Shown: in pieces, positions 33,641-42,766 of the stretch
How positions within the stretch are numbered: position 1 is the first letter of the stretch
How the letters are laid out: each line of letters begins with the position of its first letter
Assembly: GCA_964539975.1 (NCBI GenBank)
Contig: CAZIKK010000002.1
Location: 62,001 to 126,000 of the forward strand
Reading direction: 5' to 3'
Length of the DNA: 64,000 bases
Source: 38-11 sp964539975
Lineage (GTDB): Bacteria > Bacillota > Clostridia > Tissierellales > Dethiosulfatibacteraceae
Made by a program: the position numbers and the translations under genes
The notes under the pieces: model-generated
What the model saw: only the letters and a program-made list of their open reading frames with translations
Databases searched by the model: none
Told to the model about the DNA's origin: nothing

Positions 33641-34120
33641 TCATACCTCCTTGAATTTATTGATTAAAGCTTCCTCAACTACTTTTGGTACAAGTTGTGT
33701 TAGCTCGCCTTGTAATTTTGCAATTTCCTTGACTATGCTCGAACTTATAAATGAATAGTTCGGCGATGATACCATAAATAACGTTTCAAGATCACTATGT
33801 AGCAAGTTGTTCATTGCTGCAACTTTCAATTCATACTCATAATCTGAAACTGCCCTTAACCCTCTAATAATAACATCTATATGATTCTTTTTTGCATATT
33901 CCACCAACATCCCTGTAGCTAGATCGACCGTAACATTCTCAAGGTTATAAGTAACTCTTTCAACTAAGTCTCTTCTTTCTTCAGCACAAAACACATGGTT
34001 CTTCGATTTGTTGTCAAATACGACCACTAAAACTTCATCAAATTTTTTTGAACACCGATAAATAATATCAAGATGACCCTTTGTGATCGGATCAAAGCTT
34101 CCCGAATACATTACTCTCAT
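33641..34120 (-). CDS. coaD: Phosphopantetheine adenylyltransferase
   Basis: Penultimate step of coenzyme A synthesis. 159 residues. SGSFDPITKGHLDII holds the TxGH nucleotidyltransferase motif (13-16); IRGLRAVSDYEYE and the C-terminal SPNYSFISSSIVKEIA are typical. It directly follows rsmD (TAGATG), with GAGGG upstream, in the conserved rsmD-coaD pair. coaBC of the same pathway is not beside priA as usual. Confidence 0.97.
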   Translation of the reverse strand: MRVMYSGSFDPITKGHLDIIYRCSKKFDEVLVVVFDNKSKNHVFCAEERRDLVERVTYNLENVTVDLATGMLVEYAKKNHIDVIIRGLRAVSDYEYELKVAAMNNLLHSDLETLFMVSSPNYSFISSSIVKEIAKLQGELTQLVPKVVEEALINKFKEV

Positions 34121-34675
34121 CTATTCATCCCTCTGAACAATCATAATCTTTACTCTGCCATAATTCTTATTTTTAACAAGATTTGCCTCTACTCTTGAGA
34201 ACTGACTCGTTTGATCTAAGTCCATCTCAACAATTACTTTCCCACCTTTATAAAGAAGTCTGTATTCAAAAATTTTATCTAGAATATCGTCCACCTCATA
34301 GTCATGATAGGGAGGATCTATATAAATATAATGAAATTGAGTGTTGGAACGGTTAAATACTTTTAATGCTTGATCATACTCCATATTAAGTATGTGTGCA
34401 TGATTAGTGAATCGACATTTTTCAATATTCTTTTTTATTAACACGTATGCATTTCTATTGTTTTCAACAAAATATGCCTCGCTAGCGCCTCTACTTATAA
34501 ACTCCAAACCAATACTACCCGTCCCCGCAAACAAGTCTAGTACACATGATTTATTTGTAATAGGCTGGATCATATTAAATACTGATTCTTTGACCTTGTC
34601 TGTAGTTGGCCGCGTTTCCTGATTCTTAGGTGCAAACAATTTTGTGCCTCGTGCAGTGCCTGATATGATTCGCAT
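34121..34675 (-). CDS. rsmD: 16S rRNA (guanine966-N2)-methyltransferase RsmD
   Basis: Rossmann methyltransferase. 184 residues. MRIISGTARG, RPTTDKVKESVFNMI, the SAM loop VLDLFAGTGSIGLE and the catalytic YIDPPYHDYE are all present. AAAGGAG precedes the ATG. There is about 37 nt of AT-rich spacer after recG with a TATAAT-like box but no clear -35. Confidence 0.96.
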   Translation of the reverse strand: MRIISGTARGTKLFAPKNQETRPTTDKVKESVFNMIQPITNKSCVLDLFAGTGSIGLEFISRGASEAYFVENNRNAYVLIKKNIEKCRFTNHAHILNMEYDQALKVFNRSNTQFHYIYIDPPYHDYEVDDILDKIFEYRLLYKGGKVIVEMDLDQTSQFSRVEANLVKNKNYGRVKIMIVQRDE

Positions 34676-34712
34676 TAAATCTCCTTTAAAGCTTATTATA
34701 TATGATAAGTCA

Positions 34713-36749
34713 TCAATTTAAAATGATTTTTTTACTTTCAAGAAATGTCTCTACGTAAGATTTGATCGTTGCATAGCTGTCATTTTTAAGGTTTGGGTCC
34801 TCGCGCATGATTTTTTCTGCTTCTAACCTAACCGTTCGAATCATTTTTGTATGGTTGAAAGTGTCTACGTGCCTAAGGGTTATTTCACCATGTTGTCTGA
34901 GGCCTAGAAACTCTCCTGGTCCACGAATTTCTAGATCTCTTTGTGCGATCTGAAAACCATCATTCGTTTCTGTCAAAGTTGTTAATCTTTCAAGCGTCTG
35001 GCTTTGATTAGATTCCGTAAGCAAAAAACAATAAGATTTCTCAGAGCCTCTTCCAACACGACCTCTAAGTTGATGTAACTGCGATAGGCCAAATCTTTCG
35101 GCACCTTCTATGACCATCACGGTGGCATTTGGAACATTAACACCCACTTCTATAACTGTAGTCGCTACAAGCACATCGATATTACCTTTAGAAAATTCTG
35201 CAAATATATGTTCTTTTTCTGAATTGGTCTGCTTGCCATGAATCATTTCAACATTAAACTTATCAAACATTCCTGTTAAACGATTATGTACAAATTCGAC
35301 TGACACCAAATCATTTTCGTTCTCAAAAATAGATGGTGTTACAAAATAGGCTTGTTTGCCTTTAGTGATTTGTTGCTTTATCCATTCAATCAAGTCATCA
35401 TAGCGATCATAGGAAAGCAATTTTGTTGTGATGTCTTTTCTTCCAGGTGGTTTTTGTCGAATAGTTGAAATATCTAAATCTCCATATAGAATCAATGACA
35501 ATGTTCTAGGTATCGGCGTGGCACTCATCACCAAAACATCCGGATATGTTCCTTTGCCTACTAAAACAGCCCTTTGCTTGACACCGAATCTATGCTGTTC
35601 ATCTGTAATCACTAAATTGAGATTATTAAAACTAACTGTTTCCTGCAACAAAGCATGTGTCCCAATAACAAAATCTACTTCTCCTTCAGCTATTGACTTT
35701 TTTATAGCTTTCTTTTCCTTTTCTTTTAAGCTTCCAATCAACAAAGCTGTTCTTATTCCAGCCTTAGAAAAAAGTTCGTTAAAAGTCGCATAGTGTTGTC
35801 GAGCAAGAATTTCTGTCGGAACCATCATAGCTGTTTGTTGCTTGTTTTTCCAAGCCAAATAGAGTGCAAAGAAGGCCGTGACCGTTTTTCCACTTCCAAC
35901 ATCTCCTTGAATGATTCGATTCATTGCACTTTTTGAAGCCATATCTTCTGCTATCTCTCTCATGCTATTTTTTTGATCATTTGTTAACTCAAATAGCAAC
36001 CATCTGCTAAAAGACGCAATATCTCCATCCTCACATTTGAATGAAAATCCATTAATGCTTTGTGAGTTGGCTTTAATTGCTGCAAATCCAAGTTGCATGA
36101 TTAGTAGTTCTTCAAAAGCAAGTGTTATTTTAGCTCTAAAGTAATGGTTTTCAGTTTTTGGATAATGCATCCAATAGACAGCGTCCCTCTTTCGGAGTAG
36201 TTTGTATTTCTTTCGCAACTCCAAAGGTATGATGTCTTCAATTTGATTGCTGTAGTTCTCAAAAAAACTCTTCATTACTTTTTTTAATAAATTGTTATGC
36301 ACTCCTTTTGCAACGCGATAAACAGGAGTGAAGGTTCTGTCATCTGTCCTGTTGTCCACCTGTATTTCCGGGTTGACCAAATAGAGTTTGCCGTTAAAAA
36401 CCTTCATGCTTCCAAATAGCTTGGCATCCTCTTTTTTTCTAAGCTGATGGATGATATAAGGTTGGTTAAACCAAATCATTTCAATTCTTCCAGTTTCATC
36501 TTGTCCCGTAATCGTCAAGATCGTCTTATTGTTAATAAACTTTCTCTTTAAGGTTCCGTGGTCAAATTTAACTGATATAAGAGATTTCTGATTGACAACC
36601 AATTCATTAATAGGAACAATATTTTTTTTATCTTCATATCGAAATGGATAATAGTTTATCAGTTCAAACGGTGTGAAGATTGATAGTTTATTCAGTTTAG
36701 TTTTTGTTTTAGGACCGACACCTGGTATGTCTAATAGGTCTACCTTCAT
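34713..36749 (-). CDS. recG: ATP-dependent DNA helicase RecG
   Basis: Remodels stalled forks and branched DNA. The ATG at 36749 (MKVDLLDIPGVGPKT) follows GAGG at 5 nt; an in-frame GTG 6 nt upstream overlaps that SD. 678 residues. The OB-fold wedge domain is N-terminal, then Walker A GDVGSGKTVTAF, Walker B variant DEQHRFG, motif III MSATPIPRTL and the helicase C-domain with QLRGRVGRGSEKSY. The C-terminal RecG-specific region GPGEFLGLRQHG is intact. Confidence 0.97.
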   Translation of the reverse strand: MKVDLLDIPGVGPKTKTKLNKLSIFTPFELINYYPFRYEDKKNIVPINELVVNQKSLISVKFDHGTLKRKFINNKTILTITGQDETGRIEMIWFNQPYIIHQLRKKEDAKLFGSMKVFNGKLYLVNPEIQVDNRTDDRTFTPVYRVAKGVHNNLLKKVMKSFFENYSNQIEDIIPLELRKKYKLLRKRDAVYWMHYPKTENHYFRAKITLAFEELLIMQLGFAAIKANSQSINGFSFKCEDGDIASFSRWLLFELTNDQKNSMREIAEDMASKSAMNRIIQGDVGSGKTVTAFFALYLAWKNKQQTAMMVPTEILARQHYATFNELFSKAGIRTALLIGSLKEKEKKAIKKSIAEGEVDFVIGTHALLQETVSFNNLNLVITDEQHRFGVKQRAVLVGKGTYPDVLVMSATPIPRTLSLILYGDLDISTIRQKPPGRKDITTKLLSYDRYDDLIEWIKQQITKGKQAYFVTPSIFENENDLVSVEFVHNRLTGMFDKFNVEMIHGKQTNSEKEHIFAEFSKGNIDVLVATTVIEVGVNVPNATVMVIEGAERFGLSQLHQLRGRVGRGSEKSYCFLLTESNQSQTLERLTTLTETNDGFQIAQRDLEIRGPGEFLGLRQHGEITLRHVDTFNHTKMIRTVRLEAEKIMREDPNLKNDSYATIKSYVETFLESKKIILN

Positions 36750-36767
36750 TTTCACCTCAAATTAAAC

Positions 36768-36812
36768 AGCATTACACCTCCACTATTTCTATCAAGTGTC
36801 TGGCATAATGCT
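36768..36812 (-). other. Imperfect long stem-loop in the fakA-recG spacer
   Basis: AGCATTA/TAATGCT (7 bp) outside, then CC/GG and CACT/AGTG inner pairs with small internal loops. It occupies most of the 68-nt gap. There is no proper U-run, so it looks more like a leader structure or processing site for recG than a terminator. Confidence 0.4.
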
Positions 36813-36817
36813 TTTGT

Positions 36818-38434
36818 TTATTCAACAGATATGATGTAATAATATAAAGGCTGCCCCCCATAAATAATTTCCACATCACAATCTGTGTATGTTTTTATGA
36901 TGGCTGCTTCCATTTCTAATGCGTCTGTTTCATCAACATCTTCCCCATATATAATCGTTATTAGGCTATCTTCCTCACCAACCATTGATTGAATCAACTC
37001 AGTAGTTTGTAAAGCAACGTCCTCACCGTTTGCTACAATATCTCCGTCAAACAATGCGATAATATTTCCTTTTTTAATGTCTTTTTCATTTATATGCGTA
37101 TCTCGTACGGCGAAAGTGACCTGTCCAGTTTTAACTTTTTTGATCGCATCAATCATTGCCTCCTCATTGTCTTTTAACTCAGCTGATTCATCATATGATA
37201 ACATAGCTGATATTCCTTGAGGCACTGTCTTTGTGGGAATCACAACAAGGTTCTTGTCTGAGATTTCTTTCGCTTGATTTGCTGCTAAAATAATGTTGCT
37301 ATTATTTGGTAGTATGAAAATATTATCCGAGTTCACAGAATTGACAGCATTTAGTATGTCTTCTGTGCTTGGATTCATCGTTTGTCCTCCAGTGATAACA
37401 ACATCGACTCCCAAATCTTCGAATATTTTCTTGATCCCATCTCCCATTCCTATAGCAATAAAAGTATTTTTTTTGAAATCTTTCTTTGGGGGATTCTTCT
37501 GTTGCTCTCTGAACTGTTGACGCATGTTATCTATCTTAATGTTTATGAGCTCTCCAAACTTGCCGGCTTGATCCAACACATACCCAGGCTCATTTGTGTG
37601 CATGTGAACCTTAATAAGGTCCTCATTTTTGATGCAGACTATAGAATCACCTTTGTTCTCAATGATTCTTAGAAAATCTTCTTGAGAAATCTGGGCATTA
37701 TTAATGATGAATTCTGTGCAATAAGCAAATATAATGTCTTCTTCTCTCGAGAACAATTCCAATTCATCTTGAGTGTCACGTATTTCCTTAACTTCAATCT
37801 CAAGGTCCTCAAGTTTTTCTCCTTTGAGATAATGCAAAGCTCCCTCAAGTAGAAAAACATATCCTTGTCCTCCGGCATCAACCACACCTGCTTGTTTTAA
37901 TACATCCAACATCTCAGGTGTTCTTCTTAAAGCATCTTTAGCTTGTTCAATCACTATATCGAAAAATACGATGAAATCATCGGTTTCTGAACAAATAACG
38001 ACTGCTTTTTCGGCTGATTCTCTAGCAACCGTTAGAATAGTCCCTTCTACTGGTTTCATAACCGCATTATATGCCGTGTCTGAAGCTAATTTAAGAGCAT
38101 TGGCAATAATTTGAGTGCTGATTTGTTTATGGTTTTTCAATCCTTCCGCAAACCCACGCAGAAGCTGTGACAATATGACGCCTGAGTTCCCTCGTGCTCC
38201 TAACAAAGAACCATTGGCTGCTGCTTTAGCCACAGAGCTGACATCAGAGTAATTTGTATTTGCGATTTCTTTAACTGCTGACTGTATGGTTAAATTCATA
38301 TTCGTGCCTGTATCGCCATCTGGAACTGGAAATACATTTAATGCATCAACTATGTTTTTATTTCTTTCAAGGTTAGCAGCCATTGTAAGTATCAGCTCTT
38401 TTATAGCCACACTATCAATACTGGTAATATTCAT
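36818..38434 (-). CDS. fakA: DAK2 domain protein, fatty-acid-kinase catalytic subunit-like (FakA/YloV)
   Basis: 538 residues. The N-terminal dihydroxyacetone-kinase L-type domain has the metal-binding NVFPVPDGDTGTNM (about 40-53) and GARGNSGVILSQLLRG. The C-terminal part ends in YGGQPLYYYIISVE, the usual finish of this family. In Staphylococcus FakA phosphorylates FakB-bound fatty acids for incorporation into phospholipid via PlsX/PlsY. It lies 17 nt after the asp23 gene, the standard yloU-yloV pair. Confidence 0.92.
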   Translation of the reverse strand: MNITSIDSVAIKELILTMAANLERNKNIVDALNVFPVPDGDTGTNMNLTIQSAVKEIANTNYSDVSSVAKAAANGSLLGARGNSGVILSQLLRGFAEGLKNHKQISTQIIANALKLASDTAYNAVMKPVEGTILTVARESAEKAVVICSETDDFIVFFDIVIEQAKDALRRTPEMLDVLKQAGVVDAGGQGYVFLLEGALHYLKGEKLEDLEIEVKEIRDTQDELELFSREEDIIFAYCTEFIINNAQISQEDFLRIIENKGDSIVCIKNEDLIKVHMHTNEPGYVLDQAGKFGELINIKIDNMRQQFREQQKNPPKKDFKKNTFIAIGMGDGIKKIFEDLGVDVVITGGQTMNPSTEDILNAVNSVNSDNIFILPNNSNIILAANQAKEISDKNLVVIPTKTVPQGISAMLSYDESAELKDNEEAMIDAIKKVKTGQVTFAVRDTHINEKDIKKGNIIALFDGDIVANGEDVALQTTELIQSMVGEEDSLITIIYGEDVDETDALEMEAAIIKTYTDCDVEIIYGGQPLYYYIISVE

Positions 38435-38451
38435 TTTGTCCTCCTATGCAT

Positions 38452-38805
38452 TTACTGAACCCGAACTCCTTGAACATGCACGTTAACATTGATCACTTCT
38501 AATCCGGTAAATTTTTCTAAACTGTATTTAACCTTTGCAATTATGTTTTCAGCTACTGTGGAAATTCTGACTCCAAATTGAATAATCACAAACAGATCAA
38601 CTACCACTTTGTTTTCTTTTATTGTTACTTTAACCCCTTTTGTTAGGTGTTCTTTTCGTGCCAGTTCAAAAAAACCTTCAGTCGCACTCTTAGCTGCCAT
38701 GCCAACAATACCATAACATTCTATGGCTGCTAGCCCTGCTAATGTGGCAACAACTTGTTCGTCAATATTGATTGTACCATTATTACTCGTAATTTTTACT
38801 GACAT
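38452..38805 (-). CDS. Asp23/Gls24 family envelope-stress protein (YloU)
   Basis: 117 residues. The Asp23 pattern is clear: INIDEQVVATLAGLAAIECYGIVGMA, then GVKVTIKENKVVVDLFVIIQFGVRI and a C-terminal VNVHVQGV. Family members associate with the membrane and affect cell-wall or fatty-acid metabolism; exact role unclear. It has a near-consensus promoter sharing its -35 box with the divergent rpmB promoter. Confidence 0.92.
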   Translation of the reverse strand: MSVKITSNNGTINIDEQVVATLAGLAAIECYGIVGMAAKSATEGFFELARKEHLTKGVKVTIKENKVVVDLFVIIQFGVRISTVAENIIAKVKYSLEKFTGLEVINVNVHVQGVRVQ

Positions 38806-38839
38806 TCAAATTCCTCCATTATTATTATCTACAAAGTTA

Positions 38840-38868
38840 ATTATACTAAGATAAAATAGTTATTGCAA
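38840..38868 (-). promoter_or_regulatory. Promoter of asp23-fakA (shares its -35 box with the rpmB promoter)
   Basis: TTGCAA (38863-38868), 17-nt spacer, TATAAT (38840-38845). TTGCAA is its own reverse complement, so the same six base pairs serve the divergent promoter. Confidence 0.85.
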
Positions 38869-38891
38869 TAAATACTTTTAAGTGTTAAAAT
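38863..38891 (+). promoter_or_regulatory. Promoter of rpmB (shares its -35 box with the asp23 promoter)
   Basis: TTGCAA (38863-38868), 17-nt spacer, TAAAAT (38886-38891). The leader is about 55 nt. Confidence 0.8.
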
Positions 38892-38953
38892 ATAACAGTT
38901 GATTTAGAGATAGTAAAAACAAAGAATAATTTAGACTGATAGGAGGTGTTATG

Positions 38954-39145
38954 ATGGCTAGAGGTTGTGAAATATGTGGTAAGGGTAATATGTCAGGTCA
39001 CAATATAACTCACTCTGATAAAAAAATCAAACGGATTTGGAAACCTAATCTGCGAAGAATCAAGATTATGGTTGATGGTTCGGCTGTAAGAAAAGATGTT
39101 TGTACAAGATGCATCCGTTCTGGGAAAATCGAAAGAGCTATGTAG
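38954..39145 (+). CDS. rpmB: 50S ribosomal protein L28
   Basis: 63 residues. MARGCEICGKGNMSGHNITHS and the KPNLRRIKI core are canonical, with zinc-type cysteine pairs CEIC and CTRC. The second of two adjacent ATG codons (38954) is chosen: 7 nt after AGGAGG and matching the family start. It is a lone plus-strand gene opposite to its neighbours, as in Bacillus. Confidence 0.97.
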   Translation: MARGCEICGKGNMSGHNITHSDKKIKRIWKPNLRRIKIMVDGSAVRKDVCTRCIRSGKIERAM

Positions 39146-39181
39146 TAATGAGCTCCAAAAATTGCAATCATTTTGTTTTAG

Positions 39182-39211
39182 AAGGCCTCTCCTTTTATAG
39201 GTAGAGGCCTT
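39182..39211. terminator. Terminator between convergent rpmB and asnS
   Basis: AAGGCCTCT/AGAGGCCTT, 9 bp, with an inner CC/GG pair and a loop of about 8 nt. TTTAAAAT follows on the plus strand; the minus-strand side is CTAAAACA. Better for rpmB than for asnS. Confidence 0.65.
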
Positions 39212-39219
39212 TAAAATAT

Positions 39220-40602
39220 CTAAAATTCAGCGTTTTTAGGTGTTCTTGGAAACGGAATAACATCTCTAATATTGGCTATCCCAGTCAGATACATAATCAA
39301 TCTTTCAAAACCTAATCCATATCCTGCATGTTTCACACACCCATATTTTCTCAACTCTAAAAACCACCATAATTCTTCTTCCGGTATGTTAAGATCTCGC
39401 ATTCGCTCTAGAAGCTGATCATATCTTTCTTCTCTTTGACTCCCACCAATAATTTCCCCTACTCCTGGCGCTAGCAAGTCCATCGCAGCAACCGTCTTCT
39501 TGTCTTCATTTTCCCTCATGTAAAATGCTTTTATTTCTTTTGGGTAATCCGTTACGAATACCGGCTTGCTAAATACATTCTCTGTTAAATATCTTTCATG
39601 TTCAGTTTGTAGATCCACTCCCCAACTGACAGGATAGTTGAAAGTTTCTCCACATTCTTCAAGTATTCTTATAGCTTCTGTATACGTGATCCTTTTAAAA
39701 TCAGATTGAACCACGTTATTAAGGCGATCAATCAGCCCTTTGTCGACAAAACTGTTAAAAAACTCGATTTCTGCAAGGTTTTCTTGCATGACATAACGAA
39801 TGATATATTTAATCATTTCTTCAGCTGTGTCCATGTTGCCGTTTATATCTGTAAAAGACATTTCCGGCTCAATCATCCAAAATTCTGCCGCATGTCGTGC
39901 CGTGTTTGAATTCTCCGCTCTGAAAGTAGGCCCAAAAGTATAGACGTTCTTGTAGGCCAACGCAAAGGCTTCAGCTTCCAACTGGCCACTCACTGTCAAG
40001 CCCGTTTTCTTACCAAAGAAATCTTCTTTGTAACTATCTTCTTTCCTGCTGATAGCTTCATGCTCAAGTGTTGTGACTTGAAACAATTCTCCTGCTCCTT
40101 CAGCATCATTGGCCGTTATGATTGGCGTGTTTACATAAACAAAGCCTTTTTCTTGAAAGAATTTGTGGATGGCATATGCAGCTGTGGAGCGCACTCTGAA
40201 GGCAGCGGAGTAAATGTTTGCCCTTGGCCTTAGATGTGCGATGGTCCTCAAGTATTCAAGCGTATGGCGTTTTTTCTGAAGAGGAAAGTCTGAGCTTGAA
40301 TCCGCAATTAATCCCACTTCGCTTGCTTGGACTTCAAATTTTTGTTTTGCATCCGGGGTTTCCACTAGTTTCCCACTTACAGAAATCGCAGCACCTGTTT
40401 TGTATTTTGTTATTTCAGAAAAATTATCAAGGGTCGCTTCAAACACAATTTGCAAGTTGGAAAAATACGTCCCGTCATTTAATTCAATGAAACCAAACTT
40501 GTTGGAGTGTCGTATCGTTCTAATCCAACCTTCAAGACAGATATCACTGCCATAATAAGCTTCTGCATTTTTGTATAATGTTTTAACACTTGTTATCTCC
40601 AT
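39220..40602 (-). CDS. asnS: Asparaginyl-tRNA synthetase
   Basis: Charges tRNA-Asn directly. 460 residues. The N-terminal OB-fold (ICLEGWIRTIRHSNKFGFIEL) is followed by the class II core: motif 2 GPTFRAENSNTARHAAEFWM and motif 3 GYGLGFERLIMYLTG, ending RDVIPFPRTP. It follows thiN by 1 nt with AGGAATAAA upstream, and no T-box leader is possible in that gap. It occupies the spot where Bacillus has spoVM, between rpmB and thiN. Confidence 0.97.
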   Translation of the reverse strand: MEITSVKTLYKNAEAYYGSDICLEGWIRTIRHSNKFGFIELNDGTYFSNLQIVFEATLDNFSEITKYKTGAAISVSGKLVETPDAKQKFEVQASEVGLIADSSSDFPLQKKRHTLEYLRTIAHLRPRANIYSAAFRVRSTAAYAIHKFFQEKGFVYVNTPIITANDAEGAGELFQVTTLEHEAISRKEDSYKEDFFGKKTGLTVSGQLEAEAFALAYKNVYTFGPTFRAENSNTARHAAEFWMIEPEMSFTDINGNMDTAEEMIKYIIRYVMQENLAEIEFFNSFVDKGLIDRLNNVVQSDFKRITYTEAIRILEECGETFNYPVSWGVDLQTEHERYLTENVFSKPVFVTDYPKEIKAFYMRENEDKKTVAAMDLLAPGVGEIIGGSQREERYDQLLERMRDLNIPEEELWWFLELRKYGCVKHAGYGLGFERLIMYLTGIANIRDVIPFPRTPKNAEF

Positions 40603-40603
40603 T

Positions 40604-41236
40604 TTATTCCTCCAAATTCGTAATAATTACGATGGCATCTCCATCATCGATATCTATTGTTGCTAAATCTTCACTTACTATGTTACTGACACACAAGCTT
40701 TCTCCTAGATTAACATTGTGTTTCACTAAAGGATATTTAAAACCGCTAAGTGAAACGTTCTTTATTCTTTCAGACACAGGAATCATGGAAAATGTTTTTC
40801 CTTTTTCATTTCTGATTTCTTTCCATCCAGAAACCAGAAATGCACGAAAACCGTTTCCAATTATTTCTACATCCGCATTTTTGAATCTATATAGCAGCAT
40901 CATTGTCGCTAAAACATGATCTATCCTATCGCCTGTAACATTAATTGCTTTGATGTGCAAATACCCTCTATTAATTGCTTCACTAATTGCTAATTCAGTA
41001 TCTGTAAAGTCTTTGTCTTTAGGGAAAGAGACAGAAATATCTCTATACATAGATTCTGCTTTCCTGCTTATGGAATCAAAGTCTCCCACAACCAAGTCAA
41101 GAGTTAAACCCAATTCCAACGCAAAATCCGCCCCCTTGTCTACACCTAGTAAAAAAGAAGCAGACTGAGCAAGTTCTTTCGCCAGATTGACATCGATTGG
41201 ATCTCCTCCTGTTATAATTAAGCAGTATTTATCCAT
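40604..41236 (-). CDS. thiN: Thiamine pyrophosphokinase
   Basis: Converts thiamine to thiamine diphosphate with ATP. 210 residues. LLGVDKGADFALELGLTLDLVVGDFDSIS (spread over about 28-58) is the family core, with FPKDKDFTDTELAI and INVTGDRIDHVLATM after it. It overlaps rpe by 8 nt, in the conserved rsgA-rpe-thiN order. No TPP riboswitch is seen. Confidence 0.95.
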   Translation of the reverse strand: MDKYCLIITGGDPIDVNLAKELAQSASFLLGVDKGADFALELGLTLDLVVGDFDSISRKAESMYRDISVSFPKDKDFTDTELAISEAINRGYLHIKAINVTGDRIDHVLATMMLLYRFKNADVEIIGNGFRAFLVSGWKEIRNEKGKTFSMIPVSERIKNVSLSGFKYPLVKHNVNLGESLCVSNIVSEDLATIDIDDGDAIVIITNLEE

Positions 41237-41885
41237 TTATCAGTTCCTTTAGTCTTTTTAGCTTTTCATTGGGTTTTTCAGCTTGAAATACCTCAGACCC
41301 CACTACCATAACGTCAACACCTAAGTCAGACAGTTCACTAATATTGCTTTCCTTTATCCCCCCATCTACTTGTATCAACATGGATGGATTTTTTTTATTT
41401 TTTAGACCGATCAAATCTTTGATCTTTCCCTTTGTATTCTCTATGAAGGACTGTCCGCCAAACCCTGGATTAACCGACATCAATAAAACCATGTCTAATT
41501 TGTCAATAATCTCATTCAACAAAAAAACTGGCGTCGCTGGATTTATGGAAACCCCTACTTTTACGTTTTTTGATTTGATATATTGAATGGTGCGATCAAG
41601 GTGCTTGGATGACTCAAGATGTATTGTGATAATATCAGCACCCGCTTCAACAAAATCATCAATAAACCGCTCTGGTGATTCGATCATCAAATGGACATCA
41701 AATGTCAACTTCGTTGTCTTTCTAATTGATTTTATTACTGGTGCTCCAAAAGAGATGTTTGGAACAAACTGCCCGTCCATTACATCAATGTGAATCCAAT
41801 CCCCACCAGCATCTTCAATCATTTTTATTTCTTTTCCTAATTTGCTGAAATCAGCAGATAGAATTGACGGCGCTATTTTCTTCAT
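41229..41885 (-). CDS. rpe: Ribulose-phosphate 3-epimerase
   Basis: Pentose-phosphate pathway epimerase. 218-residue TIM barrel. APSILSADFSKLGKEI, HIDVMDGQFVPNISFG, DVHLMIESPE, LLMSVNPGFGGQSFI and IQVDGGIKESN are the conserved metal- and phosphate-binding segments. It overlaps rsgA by 4 nt (ATGA). Confidence 0.97.
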   Translation of the reverse strand: MKKIAPSILSADFSKLGKEIKMIEDAGGDWIHIDVMDGQFVPNISFGAPVIKSIRKTTKLTFDVHLMIESPERFIDDFVEAGADIITIHLESSKHLDRTIQYIKSKNVKVGVSINPATPVFLLNEIIDKLDMVLLMSVNPGFGGQSFIENTKGKIKDLIGLKNKKNPSMLIQVDGGIKESNISELSDLGVDVMVVGSEVFQAEKPNEKLKRLKELING

Positions 41886-42766
41886 ATCTCTCCTCCTGCT
41901 TGCAGTATCGCATATAACTCTTTATAACTGTTATACCGTACTGTTGAAATCTTGTCATCATTGACCTGTTTCTTTATTTGACAATCTGGTTCTGAGATGT
42001 GATTACAATTTGAGAATCTACATTGAGTGCCACATTTAAACTCCAAAAAATAGTGCTTGAGATTGTCTTTTGTCACCTTATTTAAATCCAATGTGCTAAA
42101 ACCTGCTGTGTCGACAACCCATCCACCTGAGTTTAATTTAAACAACTCCACATGTCGTGTAGTATGTTTTCCTCTTTTTGATTTGTCACTTATGTCTCCT
42201 GTTTTAAGATTCAATTCTATGTCGATTTTATTAAGCAATGTTGACTTTCCTACTCCAGAAGGCCCGGAAAATGCTGACAATCTGTCTTTTAATACCTGCT
42301 TCAAGTCTTCTAGCGTATCTGGTATCTCTGCAGAAGTTAACATAACCCGATAGCCAGCTTTCTCGTATATGCGTTTTAACTCTAATGCGTCATCTTTCTC
42401 GTAATCAATTTTGTTGATACAAATGGTAGAATCAATCTTGTTCATTTCATTCTGTATTAAAAACTTGTCAAGCAACCTTAAATTAATATCTGGATCTCTT
42501 ATTGAGAACACAACAATCATTTGATCAATATTGGCAACCGGTGGACGGATGCTTTCATTTTTTCTAGCACATATCTTCTCAACATATCCTTTTGTTGGGT
42601 CTTCTTTGGTCAATCTAATCTGACAATAATCTCCCACAAGTGGTTTGATTTTATCTTTCCTAAATAACCCTCTAGCTCGACATTCTATCGTTTCACCCTT
42701 GATTTCGACATAGTAAAATCCTCCAAGGATTTTTGTGATAAGGCCTTTCCCTTGATCAATCCCCAA
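41882..42766 (-). CDS. rsgA: Ribosome small-subunit-dependent GTPase RsgA
   Basis: Late 30S maturation factor. 294 residues. The start is TTG at 42766: GAGGAG lies 7 nt upstream and no ATG/GTG nearby is better placed; it overlaps prkC by 11 nt. N-terminal OB-fold, then the permuted GTPase with G4 INKIDYE, G1 GPSGVGKSTLLNKI and G3 DTAGF, then a C-terminal zinc site CGTQCRFSNCNH...C. The rarer TTG may lower its output relative to prkC. Confidence 0.95.
   Translation of the reverse strand: MGIDQGKGLITKILGGFYYVEIKGETIECRARGLFRKDKIKPLVGDYCQIRLTKEDPTKGYVEKICARKNESIRPPVANIDQMIVVFSIRDPDINLRLLDKFLIQNEMNKIDSTICINKIDYEKDDALELKRIYEKAGYRVMLTSAEIPDTLEDLKQVLKDRLSAFSGPSGVGKSTLLNKIDIELNLKTGDISDKSKRGKHTTRHVELFKLNSGGWVVDTAGFSTLDLNKVTKDNLKHYFLEFKCGTQCRFSNCNHISEPDCQIKKQVNDDKISTVRYNSYKELYAILQAGGEI

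Noticed and set aside
40600..40606. T-box leader for asnS
   Set aside because: asnS starts 1 nt after thiN; there is no room for a leader.
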